A DNA stretch of 64,000 nt from Paenibacillus sp. FSL K6-1330 (GCF_037976825.1 NZ_CP150269.1:7233501-7297500), one strand, 5' to 3'. Shown: positions 35,901-44,816, counted from the first letter of the stretch. Notes: generated by a model not told the origin, from the letters alone. Numbers and translations: made by a program.

Positions 35901-36347
35901 TTTGCGGAGATTGTTGTATTGGGTCTTGGACTGATGCGTCAGGAAGAGCCAAAAACAACATTTGACGACGTCACGGCAACCGCCTGGTACCGCAATGCGA
36001 TCTCGATTGCCAGTGAATTCGGCATCGTACTCGGTTATAACGACGGCGCGTTCCGTGGGAACCAGACGATTACAAGAGAAGAAGGAATGGCGATGATCGC
36101 TCGAGGTTATCAATTGATCAAGCCAGGCCATGCAATTAGCGAAACAGAAATTAGCAGACTGCTCGCAGGCTATGAAGATGCGTCCCAAGTAGCAAGATGG
36201 GCCCGACCTTCCGTAGCAACCTTGCTGTCAGCAGATATTGTCCAAGGAAGTGGAGATAAGGGGGTAACTCCGAAATCCACGATGACGCGGGCTGAGACGG
36301 TAGCCTTGATGCAGCGTCTGTTGCAAGTTACCCATTTAATCGATTAA
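32916..36347 (+). CDS. SLH-anchored surface protein with C-type lectin fold
   Basis: 1143 residues. The ATG at 32916 has a weak site; a TTG nine bases later fits GAGAGG better. Signal peptide to about residue 39 (VVSA-AEP). C-type lectin-like domain about 159-319 (YEANGHFYKYVDKKASITWD, then WLGAKD, WRWVTGPEG, NWDAGEPND, GKWNDY). FIVAR-like helical segment 337-399; two Ig-like repeats (about 400-490, 492-582) each starting ITEPSG; a cadherin-like beta-sandwich 588-689; an Asn- and Pro/Thr-rich linker; an unassigned domain 735-945; three SLH domains 954-1142 for S-layer or wall-polymer binding. Lectin-fold NWDAGEPND is the usual sugar/Ca site region. Confidence 0.93.
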   Translation: MGNLIKLFKKKQAALFLSSILVIGGLPAGLAPNVVSAAEPQEALITTSNGNTSYDLINGKTTPPVIVDSAVTVQESVYTKNLNAATVVIENFVAGDKLEVSPSSGITGNYNSTNGILTLKGAASVEDYKKVLSSVTFSTTSSVTTARTIQFTLGDALPYEANGHFYKYVDKKASITWDVAKADAESSEYFGREGYLVTITNDQENTFVKEKTLGIGWLGAKDIERDASTPKKNGDWRWVTGPEGLENGGQGTKFYQGYTGSGKDLLYTNWDAGEPNDHSGTEFVAHIFGPGNKAGKWNDYSPTNPSVTGYIVEYGGMPDDNNVVISAEKTLSFVNVTELTKAKAVAEQLNKEDYAEKEWLEFEKALEAANTVLKDQSKTQDEVDAALKALKEAQEQLKPRVTITEPSGDTVYVAKPEFKGEVVKGATVTAAVYDKAGNLIGTPQVKVNPDGTWSFAPDQELPDGDYVVEVTAEKDGKTSTDKKNVTVDTTKPNVQITEPSGEKVNVAKPEFKGVADKDAKVTVELTDESGNVVERREVEVDSNGNWSFTPSADLTDGKYTVNVTAEKNGKVSTDTKNVVVDATDESQLSGLELKRGDGTPIAISPAFNGAVTNYQASVTHDVYNTTVTLATYDPNATIEISLNGGAWQGIPNGSASDELPLAFGTNTIVVKVTDSQGNVTEYTLTITRGSNDNNNNNNNNGGNSGGSTSPSTPPSTPPATTPPPTDPGVNTSVNGNDGGFATGKTTTSEGNKQTSVQVNRDKLGNILSNGTGQKLSIQSPNDGNMQVDGLTAADIRLLADKGASLDIGNPLAIYPVPSKQLDLNSVSRQLGNAALNDIAVHIDIKRSSETLRNNAKNKATSAGYQLLVDPVDLEMTFSQNGKTVKPGQLNGYAPKYIALPEGIDPNRITTGVVVNPDGSVFHLPTVVTKIGDRYYAQIHDLRSSGSYSVIWNPQDFDDVRTHWAQTEVNNISARLDLQGNGGNTFAPNRNVTRAEFAEIVVLGLGLMRQEEPKTTFDDVTATAWYRNAISIASEFGIVLGYNDGAFRGNQTITREEGMAMIARGYQLIKPGHAISETEISRLLAGYEDASQVARWARPSVATLLSADIVQGSGDKGVTPKSTMTRAETVALMQRLLQVTHLID

Positions 36348-36364
36348 ATCAATAAGTATGAGTC

Positions 36365-36419
36365 AATGACCCGCATGAGGCACTTTTGGAAAAAGTGATC
36401 GCTTGCGGGTCATTTTTTG
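36365..36419 (+). terminator. Terminator after the SLH protein gene
   Basis: AATGACCCGCA / TGCGGGTCATT stem with a long loop that forms its own small hairpin (CACTTTT..AAAAGTG), then six Ts. Confidence 0.85.
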
Positions 36420-36515
36420 TTGGATAATCCAACATCCTCCTACACTATGTTCAGTTTTTGTCTATTTACCTCATTTATAATGAGAATCGATTTTAAATTA
36501 TTTAGGAGGTAGATT

Positions 36516-37211
36516 ATGAACGCGTCATTCAAAAAATACGCTGCCGAATTCATTGGAACCTTGGTGCTGGTTCTGTTCGGCTGCGGCAGTGCCGCTACGG
36601 CGGGAGGAGAGCTCGGCAATTTGGGAATCGCATTGGCATTCGGGCTGTCTATCGTGGCGATGGCCTACGTCATCGGTCCGATTTCAGGATGTCATATCAA
36701 TCCGGCGGTTTCACTTGCCATGCTAATTAGACGTAAGCTAACGGGTGCCGACTTCATCGGGTACGTTGTTTCGCAAATCGCCGGTGCGATTGCGGGCGCC
36801 GCTATTCTTTACGCCATCATTGCCTCCGCGGGCATGCCCACGACGGGGCTCGGTCAGAATGGCTTCGGCCCTGGGTACGGGATCGGGATTTCAACCGCTA
36901 TGGCATTCGTTGTCGAAATCATTTTAACCTTCGTATTTATTTACACGATTCTGGGCGTAACCTCTACGGAGAGCAACGGAAATGTAACCGGCCTTGTGAT
37001 CGGACTGACACTCGCTTTCGTACATATTTTAGGCATAGCCTTAACGGGAACATCCGTTAACCCTGCAAGAAGTCTGGGACCGGCACTTCTGCTTGGCGGG
37101 CAGGCGTTATCCCAAGTGTGGGTGTTTCTTATCGCTCCGCTTGCCGGCTCAGCGCTGGCCGTTGCTGTATACCAGCTGCTGAACAGCAAGCCTAAGGGGA
37201 AACAAGTGTAA
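36516..37211 (+). CDS. aqpZ: Aquaporin, AqpZ-type
   Basis: 231 residues, six membrane segments in two halves. NPA boxes at 62-64 (HINPAVS) and 182-184 (VNPARS). His170 and Arg185 with a small residue near 179-180 give the narrow filter of water-specific channels, unlike glycerol facilitators. It carries water across the cytoplasmic membrane. ATG preceded by AGGAGG. TATAAT lies at about 36474, 40 bases upstream. Monocistronic. Confidence 0.95.
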   Translation: MNASFKKYAAEFIGTLVLVLFGCGSAATAGGELGNLGIALAFGLSIVAMAYVIGPISGCHINPAVSLAMLIRRKLTGADFIGYVVSQIAGAIAGAAILYAIIASAGMPTTGLGQNGFGPGYGIGISTAMAFVVEIILTFVFIYTILGVTSTESNGNVTGLVIGLTLAFVHILGIALTGTSVNPARSLGPALLLGGQALSQVWVFLIAPLAGSALAVAVYQLLNSKPKGKQV

Positions 37212-37275
37212 CATGTTGAGCATAAGTGGCGCCTTTCATGCGTTCCCAATTCCATGAATAGACGGCAACACGACA

Positions 37276-37322
37276 AGAAAGCCGGCATCGGCCCTCGAAT
37301 AAAGGGCGCGATGTCGGCTTTT
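37276..37322. terminator. Bidirectional terminator between aquaporin and serine hydrolase
   Basis: AAAGCCGGCATCG / CGATGTCGGCTTTT stem; serves the two convergent genes. Confidence 0.85.
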
Positions 37323-37325
37323 AAC

Positions 37326-39485
37326 TTAACGTCCAAACTCCTTATTGAATATTTTATCGTGAGCCTCCGCGACTTCCGGGGCTACCGAGTTGATGGCTGT
37401 TACTAAAATATGCTTTCCTCCTACAGGTCCGAAGGCTCTCGTCTCAAATCCGAAAGTTCCGCCAGCATGCCCCCAATAGGATTGCCCGTCCGATGTTTTT
37501 CCTTCATAAATCCCTAGGCCGAATTTACCGATAGGTGAATCTACTGCCGTGAACATCTGGTCCATCATCTCTTGATTCAGAAGCTCGCCGCCCAACAGCG
37601 CACTGAAGAAAGTGGTCAGATCCTTGACTGTTGAAACCATGTCACCGGCAGCATTTGCCCATGATTGATTCATTTCAGTCAAATCATACATATGACCCGA
37701 TCTGTCCATATTATATCCTCTGGCATGCTTACCTGGAATATAGGAGCTGTTTTCCATGACGAATGTCTCCGTCAGCCCGAGCGGTTCGATGAACCGTTTC
37801 CTGATCTGCTCCGCATAGGTATCCCCGGTGACCTTCTGAATAATTTGACCGGCTAGCAATGTATTAGTGTTGGAATAGTTCCAGCCTTTCCCTGGCGCAT
37901 ATACAGGCGGCTTTGCAAGTGCCAAGTGGAGGAGTTCGTTAACGGAATAATAACGGAATGGATTTTGAGGCAAAGTCATGTCTCGCATATCATCATCTGT
38001 ATAGCTCGCAATTCCGCTTGTATGGTTCAACAACTGACGAATCGTAATTTGGTTGCCGTCATACCCGTTACCCTTTACGACCCCCGGTAGCCATTGTTCT
38101 ACCGAATCATCCAAATTTAATTGTTTCTCCTCAGCCAACTGCAATACAACGGCAGCGGTGAACGTCTTCGTGATGCTTCCAATACGGAAGGAAAAATCCG
38201 GTTCTACCCGGCTTGGTACTTCGTAACTGGCTGTACCTGTAGCGTAGGACCAGCGTTGCCCATCCTGCAGCCCACCAGCCACGACACTTGGGACGCGTTT
38301 ACTTGTTACCACTTCGTCCATGACGCGTTTGACATCTTCCCTATGTTTACTTTTCTTTTCCTTTTCCGTGAGTTCTTTTTTGGCTTCTACTGCGAATTCC
38401 GACGCTAAAATATTGTTGATATGTTTCTCCACGTCTCCCAGTACATTAATATTAATCGAGATCACATGTTCACCGTCTTCCGTTCCGCCAGCAAAGTTGG
38501 TAAATCCAGGAATACCTCCGCCATGTCCCCATACGCCAGTGCCGTTAGGCAGCTTTGTTTGATGTATGCCAAGTCCATACGGCCCAAATGGAGAATCGGC
38601 TGTGCTGGTCAGCATCTCCTTCTTCATCTCCGGTGTCAACAGCTTGCCGCCAAGTAAGGCATGGAAAAACGTCGTCATATCTTCCCCTGTCGAGATCATC
38701 TCCCCGGCGGCATTAGTAAACGATGGGTTAAGTAGCGTAATATCTACTAATTTATCTCCCGTGTCCAGGTAGCCGCGAGCATTTTTTTTCGGAATATCCG
38801 CTGAACTGCCGGGGAGGAACGTTTCTTTAAGTTGAAGCGGTTCAATAATTCTTTTCTTAATCTGCTCCGTATACGTTTCCCCGGTGACCTTCTGGATAAT
38901 GAGCCCCATAATAACCGTATTCGTGTTTGAATATGACCAGCCTGTTACGGGCTTTAGCTCCAAGGCGCGGGCAATCAACTGTTCGGCTGTATAATTCTCG
39001 CCTGGATTTGCGAGTAATTGAGTCCTGAGCTCGGGAGTCAAATAGTCTGGAAGTCCGCTTGTATGATTCAACAATTGGCGAATCTTAATCTTACTTCCGT
39101 CATACCCATTGCCGTGTAGAAGTCCCGGAAGCCATTTCTCCACCGTATCATCAAGGCTTAGCTTCTTTTCGCCAGCAAGCTGCAAGGCAACCGTAGCAAC
39201 AAACGTCTTCGTTGTACTTCCAATCCGGAAAGCAGAGTCGGCGTCCACCTTATGGTTCCTTTCGATATTCGCTTCACCGGAGGCATAAGACCAGCTCGCC
39301 GTTCCTTTCTTTACGGTAACAATAACGCCCGGAATATGGTCGGCATTGGCAGCTTTATCGATTGCTTGTTGGGTTGGTGTCTTAACTGCCGCATGTACAG
39401 TTCCATAAGCCGGGAATACCAGTGTACCCGCCAACATGGCAGTTAAAGTTAGCGCAGCTCCTTTTTGCGTGGTGAATGATTTCAT
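37326..39485 (-). CDS. Secreted serine hydrolase with two tandem PBP/beta-lactamase-type modules
   Basis: 719 residues. Signal peptide to about residue 32 (VHA-AVK). Module 1 (about 36-360) has S90-T-T-K93, Y185-S-N and an HGGG motif near 318. Module 2 (about 385-715) repeats the whole pattern with IGSITK, YSNTN and HAGG. The two modules are clearly homologous to each other. Each has the Ser-x-x-Lys, Tyr-x-Asn and His-x-Gly triad of class C beta-lactamase-like D-alanyl-D-alanine peptidases and esterases (PBP4*-like). Substrate may be peptidoglycan peptides or esters. Divergent from the kinase-regulator gene. Confidence 0.93.
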   Translation of the reverse strand: MKSFTTQKGAALTLTAMLAGTLVFPAYGTVHAAVKTPTQQAIDKAANADHIPGVIVTVKKGTASWSYASGEANIERNHKVDADSAFRIGSTTKTFVATVALQLAGEKKLSLDDTVEKWLPGLLHGNGYDGSKIKIRQLLNHTSGLPDYLTPELRTQLLANPGENYTAEQLIARALELKPVTGWSYSNTNTVIMGLIIQKVTGETYTEQIKKRIIEPLQLKETFLPGSSADIPKKNARGYLDTGDKLVDITLLNPSFTNAAGEMISTGEDMTTFFHALLGGKLLTPEMKKEMLTSTADSPFGPYGLGIHQTKLPNGTGVWGHGGGIPGFTNFAGGTEDGEHVISININVLGDVEKHINNILASEFAVEAKKELTEKEKKSKHREDVKRVMDEVVTSKRVPSVVAGGLQDGQRWSYATGTASYEVPSRVEPDFSFRIGSITKTFTAAVVLQLAEEKQLNLDDSVEQWLPGVVKGNGYDGNQITIRQLLNHTSGIASYTDDDMRDMTLPQNPFRYYSVNELLHLALAKPPVYAPGKGWNYSNTNTLLAGQIIQKVTGDTYAEQIRKRFIEPLGLTETFVMENSSYIPGKHARGYNMDRSGHMYDLTEMNQSWANAAGDMVSTVKDLTTFFSALLGGELLNQEMMDQMFTAVDSPIGKFGLGIYEGKTSDGQSYWGHAGGTFGFETRAFGPVGGKHILVTAINSVAPEVAEAHDKIFNKEFGR

Positions 39486-39788
39486 AATGCATCGCTCCTA
39501 TGATTTTGGAATGTTGTGTTGCTTTACTCCTTCACCCTACCTCCGAAGTTGTTAAATCGGACAGTGATAAAACCGCCAAGCTTTGGATGACACCATACTT
39601 GGACCTGTCACATATCCCGTATGACAAAGTGTCAACGGTTCATGTGACGTGCTGGCTGCAGCCAAGTTCTATCAACCTCCTCCATTGCTTGACTGATCGA
39701 GATGTTATGGTGCATGATAGGTCTGAATTATTTGGAAATTGGTTTGCAAATATATACAAGCAGGTGTGCATAATCCGTGTTCTCCATA
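39486..39788. promoter_or_regulatory. Divergent control region of serine hydrolase and kinase-regulator
   Basis: No gene seen in about 300 bases. Two nested palindromes, TGACA-AAG-TGTCA (39622-39634) and GTCACAT..ATGTGAC (about 39607-39648), lie near the middle and could be a regulator site covering the divergent promoters. Confidence 0.4.
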
Positions 39789-41570
39789 ATGAAAAAATGG
39801 TTCTGGTATGATGGGTTACTTGTGGCCCTACGAACGCTGTGGCTGGTTATTATCGTAAGCACTGCTTTTGTCAATCCGTCATTGATCGATGCGCCGGTTG
39901 GGGCTGTACTTTCGCTTGCTTTAGCCGTTTACCTCATTCCGCTAACGGTACGCTACAAAAAAGAAGAACGGTATCTTGCAGTCGAAGTCGCAACAGCGGG
40001 CTTGTTCCATCTCTATTTAGCCTACGCAGCGCCGGAATTGTTATGGTCTTTCGTTCTATTCGTGATGATTATCAGCTTGACGAGCAGTCGAAAAAGCTCT
40101 GTGTGGACAGGAATCCTCTGTGGAATCATATTCCCGATCTTGAACGGTTGGATTGCTGATCGCCTCCCGTACGAGTTTATCGTTAACTGCAGCCTTGGAT
40201 TTGCCATCGGCTTCGCGTTTAATATATTAATTCAGTCCCATAAGCAATCCCGAATTATTCAAGAACAGAAGCTGCTGCTGGAGCAGCATATTAAGCGGAT
40301 CGAGGAGCTTACGCTGATGGAGGAGCGCAGCCGGCTGTCACATGAGCTGCATGACACAATCGGCCATTCGCTTACGTCGCTCATCGTCGGCGTTGAATCA
40401 CTCCGATCATCCGTACCGGATTCGCAAATCGAGAGAATTGATTCGCTTGTCGGTATCGCACAGCACAGTCTGGAGGATATCCGAAAGCATCTACACAAGC
40501 TCTCTCATACCACGTTAAGCCATTCGTTAAGTGAATCGCTGTGGCAGTTAAGCGATTCGTTTATGAAATCGACAGGCATAACCGTCCATTTCCGTGTGAT
40601 CGGAAGTGAGACTCTCGTTATACAAAAAATAAACTTTAGTCTATATCGCTGCCTTCAAGAGTCTCTAACCAACGCCGTTCGGCACGGCCAGGCGAGCGTG
40701 ATAACCGTTCAGCTGCATTTCGATAGTCAGCAGCTTCGATTACAGATCGAAGATAACGGCATTGGAATGGATAACATCCAATTCGGATTTGGGCTCCATG
40801 GGATGAAGGAACGCCTTGAATTATTTAACGGCACGCTGTCCGTCCATTCCGGGTCTGGGCAAGGAACTATCGTCATATGTAACATTCCGCTGCAGACAGA
40901 GCCTGTACATGACACGATCCGCCTGCTGATCGTTGATGACCAGGCGATCATCACGGACAGCTTAAAGCATAATTTGGAACAGCATGCCGAGTTTATCGTC
41001 GTGGGTAAGGCTGGGGACGGACGGGAAGCATTGGAGCATTGTGAGCGAACCCAACCGGATATCGTGTTAATGGATATTCGAATGCAGGGAATGGGCGGAC
41101 TTGAAGCTTTACTTGAGATGAAACAGCGATGGCCTAATATGAAGGTTGTGCTCATGACAACGTTTGAGGATTCCTTGCAGGCAGCAACTGCATTGGAGCA
41201 CGGGGCGGAAGGCTACATCCTGAAGTCGATTCATCCGCGGGAAATGAAGGAGGCCTTGAAACTTATTTATAACGGAGGAACCTGGATCGACCAATCGGTC
41301 GCCGCACAAGTATTCGAAGAGATGAAGCGTCAACGTGAGCAGCTGGAACGAATCGGCTCAAGTCAGGAAAACTACCCGTACGGGCTTACGAAACGCGAGA
41401 TGGAGATTCTGGAGAATCTATCGAGCGGACTGCGCTACAAGTCGATCGCCGCCAAGCTATTTTTATCGGAGGGTACGATCCGCAACTACTGCTCGATTCT
41501 CTACTCCAAGCTAGGTGTCAACAACCGGGAAGAAGCCATACAAATGGCGCGATCCGAGAATATCGTGTAG
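39789..41570 (+). CDS. Histidine kinase fused to a NarL-family response regulator in one chain
   Basis: 593 residues (an ATG four codons upstream is possible; no clear ribosome binding site for either). Five to six membrane helices (about 10-155) and a coiled coil lead to a HisKA_3 helix (RSRLSHELHDTIGHSL; phospho-acceptor His in ELHD), then an ATP-binding domain (ESLTNAVRHG, EDNGIGMD). With no stop it continues into a REC domain (VDDQ, phospho-acceptor Asp near 429 in LMDIRMQG, LMTTFED, ILKSI) and a LuxR/NarL HTH (LTKREMEILENLSSG, then EGTIRNYCSILYSKL). These two proteins are normally separate. A DNA-binding regulator tethered to the membrane kinase is unusual. Confidence 0.92.
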   Translation: MKKWFWYDGLLVALRTLWLVIIVSTAFVNPSLIDAPVGAVLSLALAVYLIPLTVRYKKEERYLAVEVATAGLFHLYLAYAAPELLWSFVLFVMIISLTSSRKSSVWTGILCGIIFPILNGWIADRLPYEFIVNCSLGFAIGFAFNILIQSHKQSRIIQEQKLLLEQHIKRIEELTLMEERSRLSHELHDTIGHSLTSLIVGVESLRSSVPDSQIERIDSLVGIAQHSLEDIRKHLHKLSHTTLSHSLSESLWQLSDSFMKSTGITVHFRVIGSETLVIQKINFSLYRCLQESLTNAVRHGQASVITVQLHFDSQQLRLQIEDNGIGMDNIQFGFGLHGMKERLELFNGTLSVHSGSGQGTIVICNIPLQTEPVHDTIRLLIVDDQAIITDSLKHNLEQHAEFIVVGKAGDGREALEHCERTQPDIVLMDIRMQGMGGLEALLEMKQRWPNMKVVLMTTFEDSLQAATALEHGAEGYILKSIHPREMKEALKLIYNGGTWIDQSVAAQVFEEMKRQREQLERIGSSQENYPYGLTKREMEILENLSSGLRYKSIAAKLFLSEGTIRNYCSILYSKLGVNNREEAIQMARSENIV

Positions 41571-41614
41571 GCACTATTTGAGATAAAGTTCACCGGTGCA
41601 GAAACCCCGGTAAC

Positions 41615-41661
41615 GAAAAAAAAGCCGCAGCTTCAATACCTTCAATGCTGCGGCTTTTTTT
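41615..41661. terminator. Bidirectional terminator between the two sensor genes
   Basis: AAAAAAAAGCCGCAGC / GCTGCGGCTTTTTTT with an A run before and a T run after. Confidence 0.92.
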
Positions 41662-41678
41662 AGCATATAAAAATGCAT

Positions 41679-44600
41679 TTACTTCGTTTCGCTGAGCACG
41701 TAAAAAGTTACCTTGGTCCCCTTACCTAATGTGCTTTTTATTTGGAGCCCTGTTCCGAAGTGCCGCTTTAAGCGCTGATGCGTATTGATCAGGCCGACTC
41801 CTGAGCTACGGTCTGCTTTCCTTTCCAATATCCGTTGCAATTGAACTTCGTCCATTCCGATCCCATTGTCTTGAACCGTTATCTCTGTAAGCGTGTCATG
41901 GACAGAAATTCGAATATGTATTTCCCCTCCGCGAGTGCGCTTCATAATGCCATGTCTTATGGCATTTTCAACCAAAGGCTGGATCGAGAGGAAAGGAACT
42001 TTTAACTCTTCGCAGTCATCCACCTCCCAAACGACCTGTAGCCGCTCATCAAACCGGACCTTTTCGATGTATAGATATGAGCGCACTAGACTTAACTCCT
42101 CTTTGATCGAAACAAGTCCATCCGTATCTTGGAATCTAAATTTATACCTCAAAAAATTGCTGAACTCATCAAGCAAATGACGCATCTTGTCCAAATTAAT
42201 GTCACTTAGAGCGGTTACGGCGCTTAATGCATTGAATAAGAAATGAGGTTGGATTTGCGCTTGCAGCCATGCCGCCTCCAATCGCAATTGTTCTCGTACC
42301 GTTTGTTTAATCGTCGTCAGCGCTTCAATCCGCGATCTGATTTCTAATGCTTCCACCGGCTTTGTCACATAATCGTTTGCTCCTGCGACAAAACCGCTTT
42401 GGATATCCTTCGGCTGGCTTCTTGCGGTAAGGAGCAGCACTGGGAGCTCGGTAAGTGTATACCGCTCTCGAATTCTTCGTGTCAGCTCATATCCCGACAT
42501 CTGCGGCATCATAATATCGGTGATGACCAGATCCCATTCCTTCGTGTCCAGCATAGCCAATGCTTCCTTACCGCTCGTTGCCATCGTTACATCATAATCG
42601 TCAGGCTGGAGTATGGCTTCGAGCACTTGCAGATTAACAGGATCATCATCCACAATTAATAAGAGCGGACGATCACGATTCATTGCAATAAAGGTTGTTT
42701 GTTTTTCCGCTGACGGAATGTCCTCTTTTTCCAGAACAATTGAGGCTGTTTCCTGAGTCGACACTGCCTGTAATGTTATGGGTTCGAATGAGTCGGCAAC
42801 ATCTTCTTCCTCCTCTGCATTCAAACCCGCTAGCTTTAACGAAAATGTAAATTTCGAGCCTTCTCCTAAAACAGAGGACACCTCTAACGTACCTTGATGA
42901 AGTTCAATGAGCTGCTTGCTTATACTTAAGCCTAACCCAAAGCCGCCTTCAATCATGGTCTCACTCGCCCTGGCTTGCTCGTACGGAAGGAATAAGCGTT
43001 TCAGCATGTCCTCATCCATGCCGATCCCGGTATCAGCAATAACAACATACGCTCTTCCGTCCTCTGCCAGAGCCTGAATTGAAATGATACCTTCATTCGT
43101 ATACTTCACGGCATTATGAAGCAAATTGAAAACGATTTGAATCACCCGGTTCTCATCCGCAATGACCGGTGGAAAATCCTCAGGAATTTGATTTACAATG
43201 TTGACAGACTTCACCTCTGCATTAAATTGCAGCATATCAATGACTCCCGTTATGATCGGCTGAATCGATATGACTTTTTTCTGCAAACGTGGGTTGCCTT
43301 CCCGCAGACTCATCACATCAATCAAATCATTTAATATAAGTGTTAGCCGACGTCCTACGGATAGTACCGTTTCGAGCTCCTTGACACTTCGATCCTGTAA
43401 CAAATGTCCTTCCCTGTTCAAAACGGACTGTGACATGTTAAGGATGCTATGAAGCGGATTTTTAAATTCATGAGACGTATTCGCCAAAAATTGATCTTTA
43501 TGGTCATTCACTCTTTGCAAGGTTGCGGCAATCTCCTTGGTGTTAGCATGCATGTTGAAATACCCCTTAAACCATACGGCGGCCAAGCATCCCATCGAAA
43601 AAATCAGATCAAACGGATAATGGGCAACGCTCAAAGCGCTTTCCCGCAAGATTAGCGCCCAAAGGAAATGATGGACCAGCGCAAGCATGGAGAAAAGTAG
43701 TAACAGATGGTCTTTGATACCCCTGATTACCTTTTTTACGATGGCAATGATCGTGATGATTGCTGTGGTAAAGCCCAATAGAAAATAAACTGGGAAGAGC
43801 ATGATCACCTGAGGTGGAGCCAAGAACAAGGTCAAGCCGGCAGTCCCAATAATCATCACATTATAAACAGGATAAACCCTGCTCCAATAAGGGAGTTCGC
43901 GATGAGTGGTACATTCCAGCAACGCATAGCATCCAATCATGAACGCCGCATTGGACAGCCGAAAATCCCAATCGCTGCCGATGTAGAATAATTGATGGAA
44001 CAACTTCTCATCCGTACTCAATACACTCGAAAGGGTTACGCACAAGGTCAGCAAAGAAAAATAAAGCAGCCTCTTTTCCCTATTTCCCAGTAAAAATAAA
44101 ATAAGCGCATAAACCGAATGCATCAAAAATAGGATAGCTCCCAGCGTCTGCATGGAAACGGAGAGTTTCATTTCTTTCCCAATGGCTGCTTCCGAACCGA
44201 ATTTAATGGACCTGGCAATGCCGCCGCTCCGACTATCCACATAATTTGCCGCCTGAATCACCATTTCGATGACGCCGTTGTCGTCTGCCGTAAAGCTTGC
44301 AGAATAAGGCAGGTTCTTCGCCGTATATTCATCCTTCGTTTCCGCTACCCGACCGGATTTGGCAAGCAACCGGCCATTTACGTATACTTCGGATGAAGTA
44401 CGCACGTTGGATACACGAATACTATAATTCATGTCGTTCTCCGGATTTACAAGAATACGCAGTCGATAGGTCCCAAATCCATAGGAAGTTGACTCTTCAC
44501 CATGCAGAGCCTCATTCCATCCTCCCGGAACCGAAATCAGTCTGGGCTCCAGCTCCCCTGATACATCCTGCCCGCTATCATCCAGCAACCAGTGCGAGGG

Positions 44601-44816
44601 ATAAAACTCCCACTGACCATCAAGCAAGAGAATGCCGCCATTTTCAGCATTCCAATCACGCAAATCCAATTGCCCATTCGTAATGGACACCTGCTCTTGA
44701 TGAGGCAACAATTCCATCCACAACATGCGCAGGCTCGATAGAATGACTAACAATATCCCTATTAACAAGATCATATGACTCTTTTTCATTTGGTATTTTG
44801 GTGAGTCGTTTGCCAA
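41679..44816 (-). CDS. Hybrid sensor protein with two histidine-kinase modules and a REC domain
   Basis: 1045 residues; TTG start behind AGGAGAGG. Order: N-terminal membrane helix (about 14-32); extracellular 7TMR-DISM-type beta domain (about 60-210, WNAENGGILLLDGQWEFYPS, PGGWNEALHGEE); seven membrane helices (about 215-420); classical HisKA with His449 (NTSHEFKNPLHS) and ATPase domain (NLLHNAVKYTNEG, DTGIGMD); REC with Asp767 (ITDIMMPQMSG); then a LytS/YesM-type kinase with His858 (QIQPHFLFNAL) and a second ATPase domain (PLVENAIRHGI, DNGIGMD). The two kinase types in one chain suggest it integrates two phosphorelay steps. No partner regulator lies beside it; the convergent kinase-regulator at 39789 is a candidate. 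Confidence 0.92.
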   Translation of the reverse strand: MANDSPKYQMKKSHMILLIGILLVILSSLRMLWMELLPHQEQVSITNGQLDLRDWNAENGGILLLDGQWEFYPSHWLLDDSGQDVSGELEPRLISVPGGWNEALHGEESTSYGFGTYRLRILVNPENDMNYSIRVSNVRTSSEVYVNGRLLAKSGRVAETKDEYTAKNLPYSASFTADDNGVIEMVIQAANYVDSRSGGIARSIKFGSEAAIGKEMKLSVSMQTLGAILFLMHSVYALILFLLGNREKRLLYFSLLTLCVTLSSVLSTDEKLFHQLFYIGSDWDFRLSNAAFMIGCYALLECTTHRELPYWSRVYPVYNVMIIGTAGLTLFLAPPQVIMLFPVYFLLGFTTAIITIIAIVKKVIRGIKDHLLLLFSMLALVHHFLWALILRESALSVAHYPFDLIFSMGCLAAVWFKGYFNMHANTKEIAATLQRVNDHKDQFLANTSHEFKNPLHSILNMSQSVLNREGHLLQDRSVKELETVLSVGRRLTLILNDLIDVMSLREGNPRLQKKVISIQPIITGVIDMLQFNAEVKSVNIVNQIPEDFPPVIADENRVIQIVFNLLHNAVKYTNEGIISIQALAEDGRAYVVIADTGIGMDEDMLKRLFLPYEQARASETMIEGGFGLGLSISKQLIELHQGTLEVSSVLGEGSKFTFSLKLAGLNAEEEEDVADSFEPITLQAVSTQETASIVLEKEDIPSAEKQTTFIAMNRDRPLLLIVDDDPVNLQVLEAILQPDDYDVTMATSGKEALAMLDTKEWDLVITDIMMPQMSGYELTRRIRERYTLTELPVLLLTARSQPKDIQSGFVAGANDYVTKPVEALEIRSRIEALTTIKQTVREQLRLEAAWLQAQIQPHFLFNALSAVTALSDINLDKMRHLLDEFSNFLRYKFRFQDTDGLVSIKEELSLVRSYLYIEKVRFDERLQVVWEVDDCEELKVPFLSIQPLVENAIRHGIMKRTRGGEIHIRISVHDTLTEITVQDNGIGMDEVQLQRILERKADRSSGVGLINTHQRLKRHFGTGLQIKSTLGKGTKVTFYVLSETK

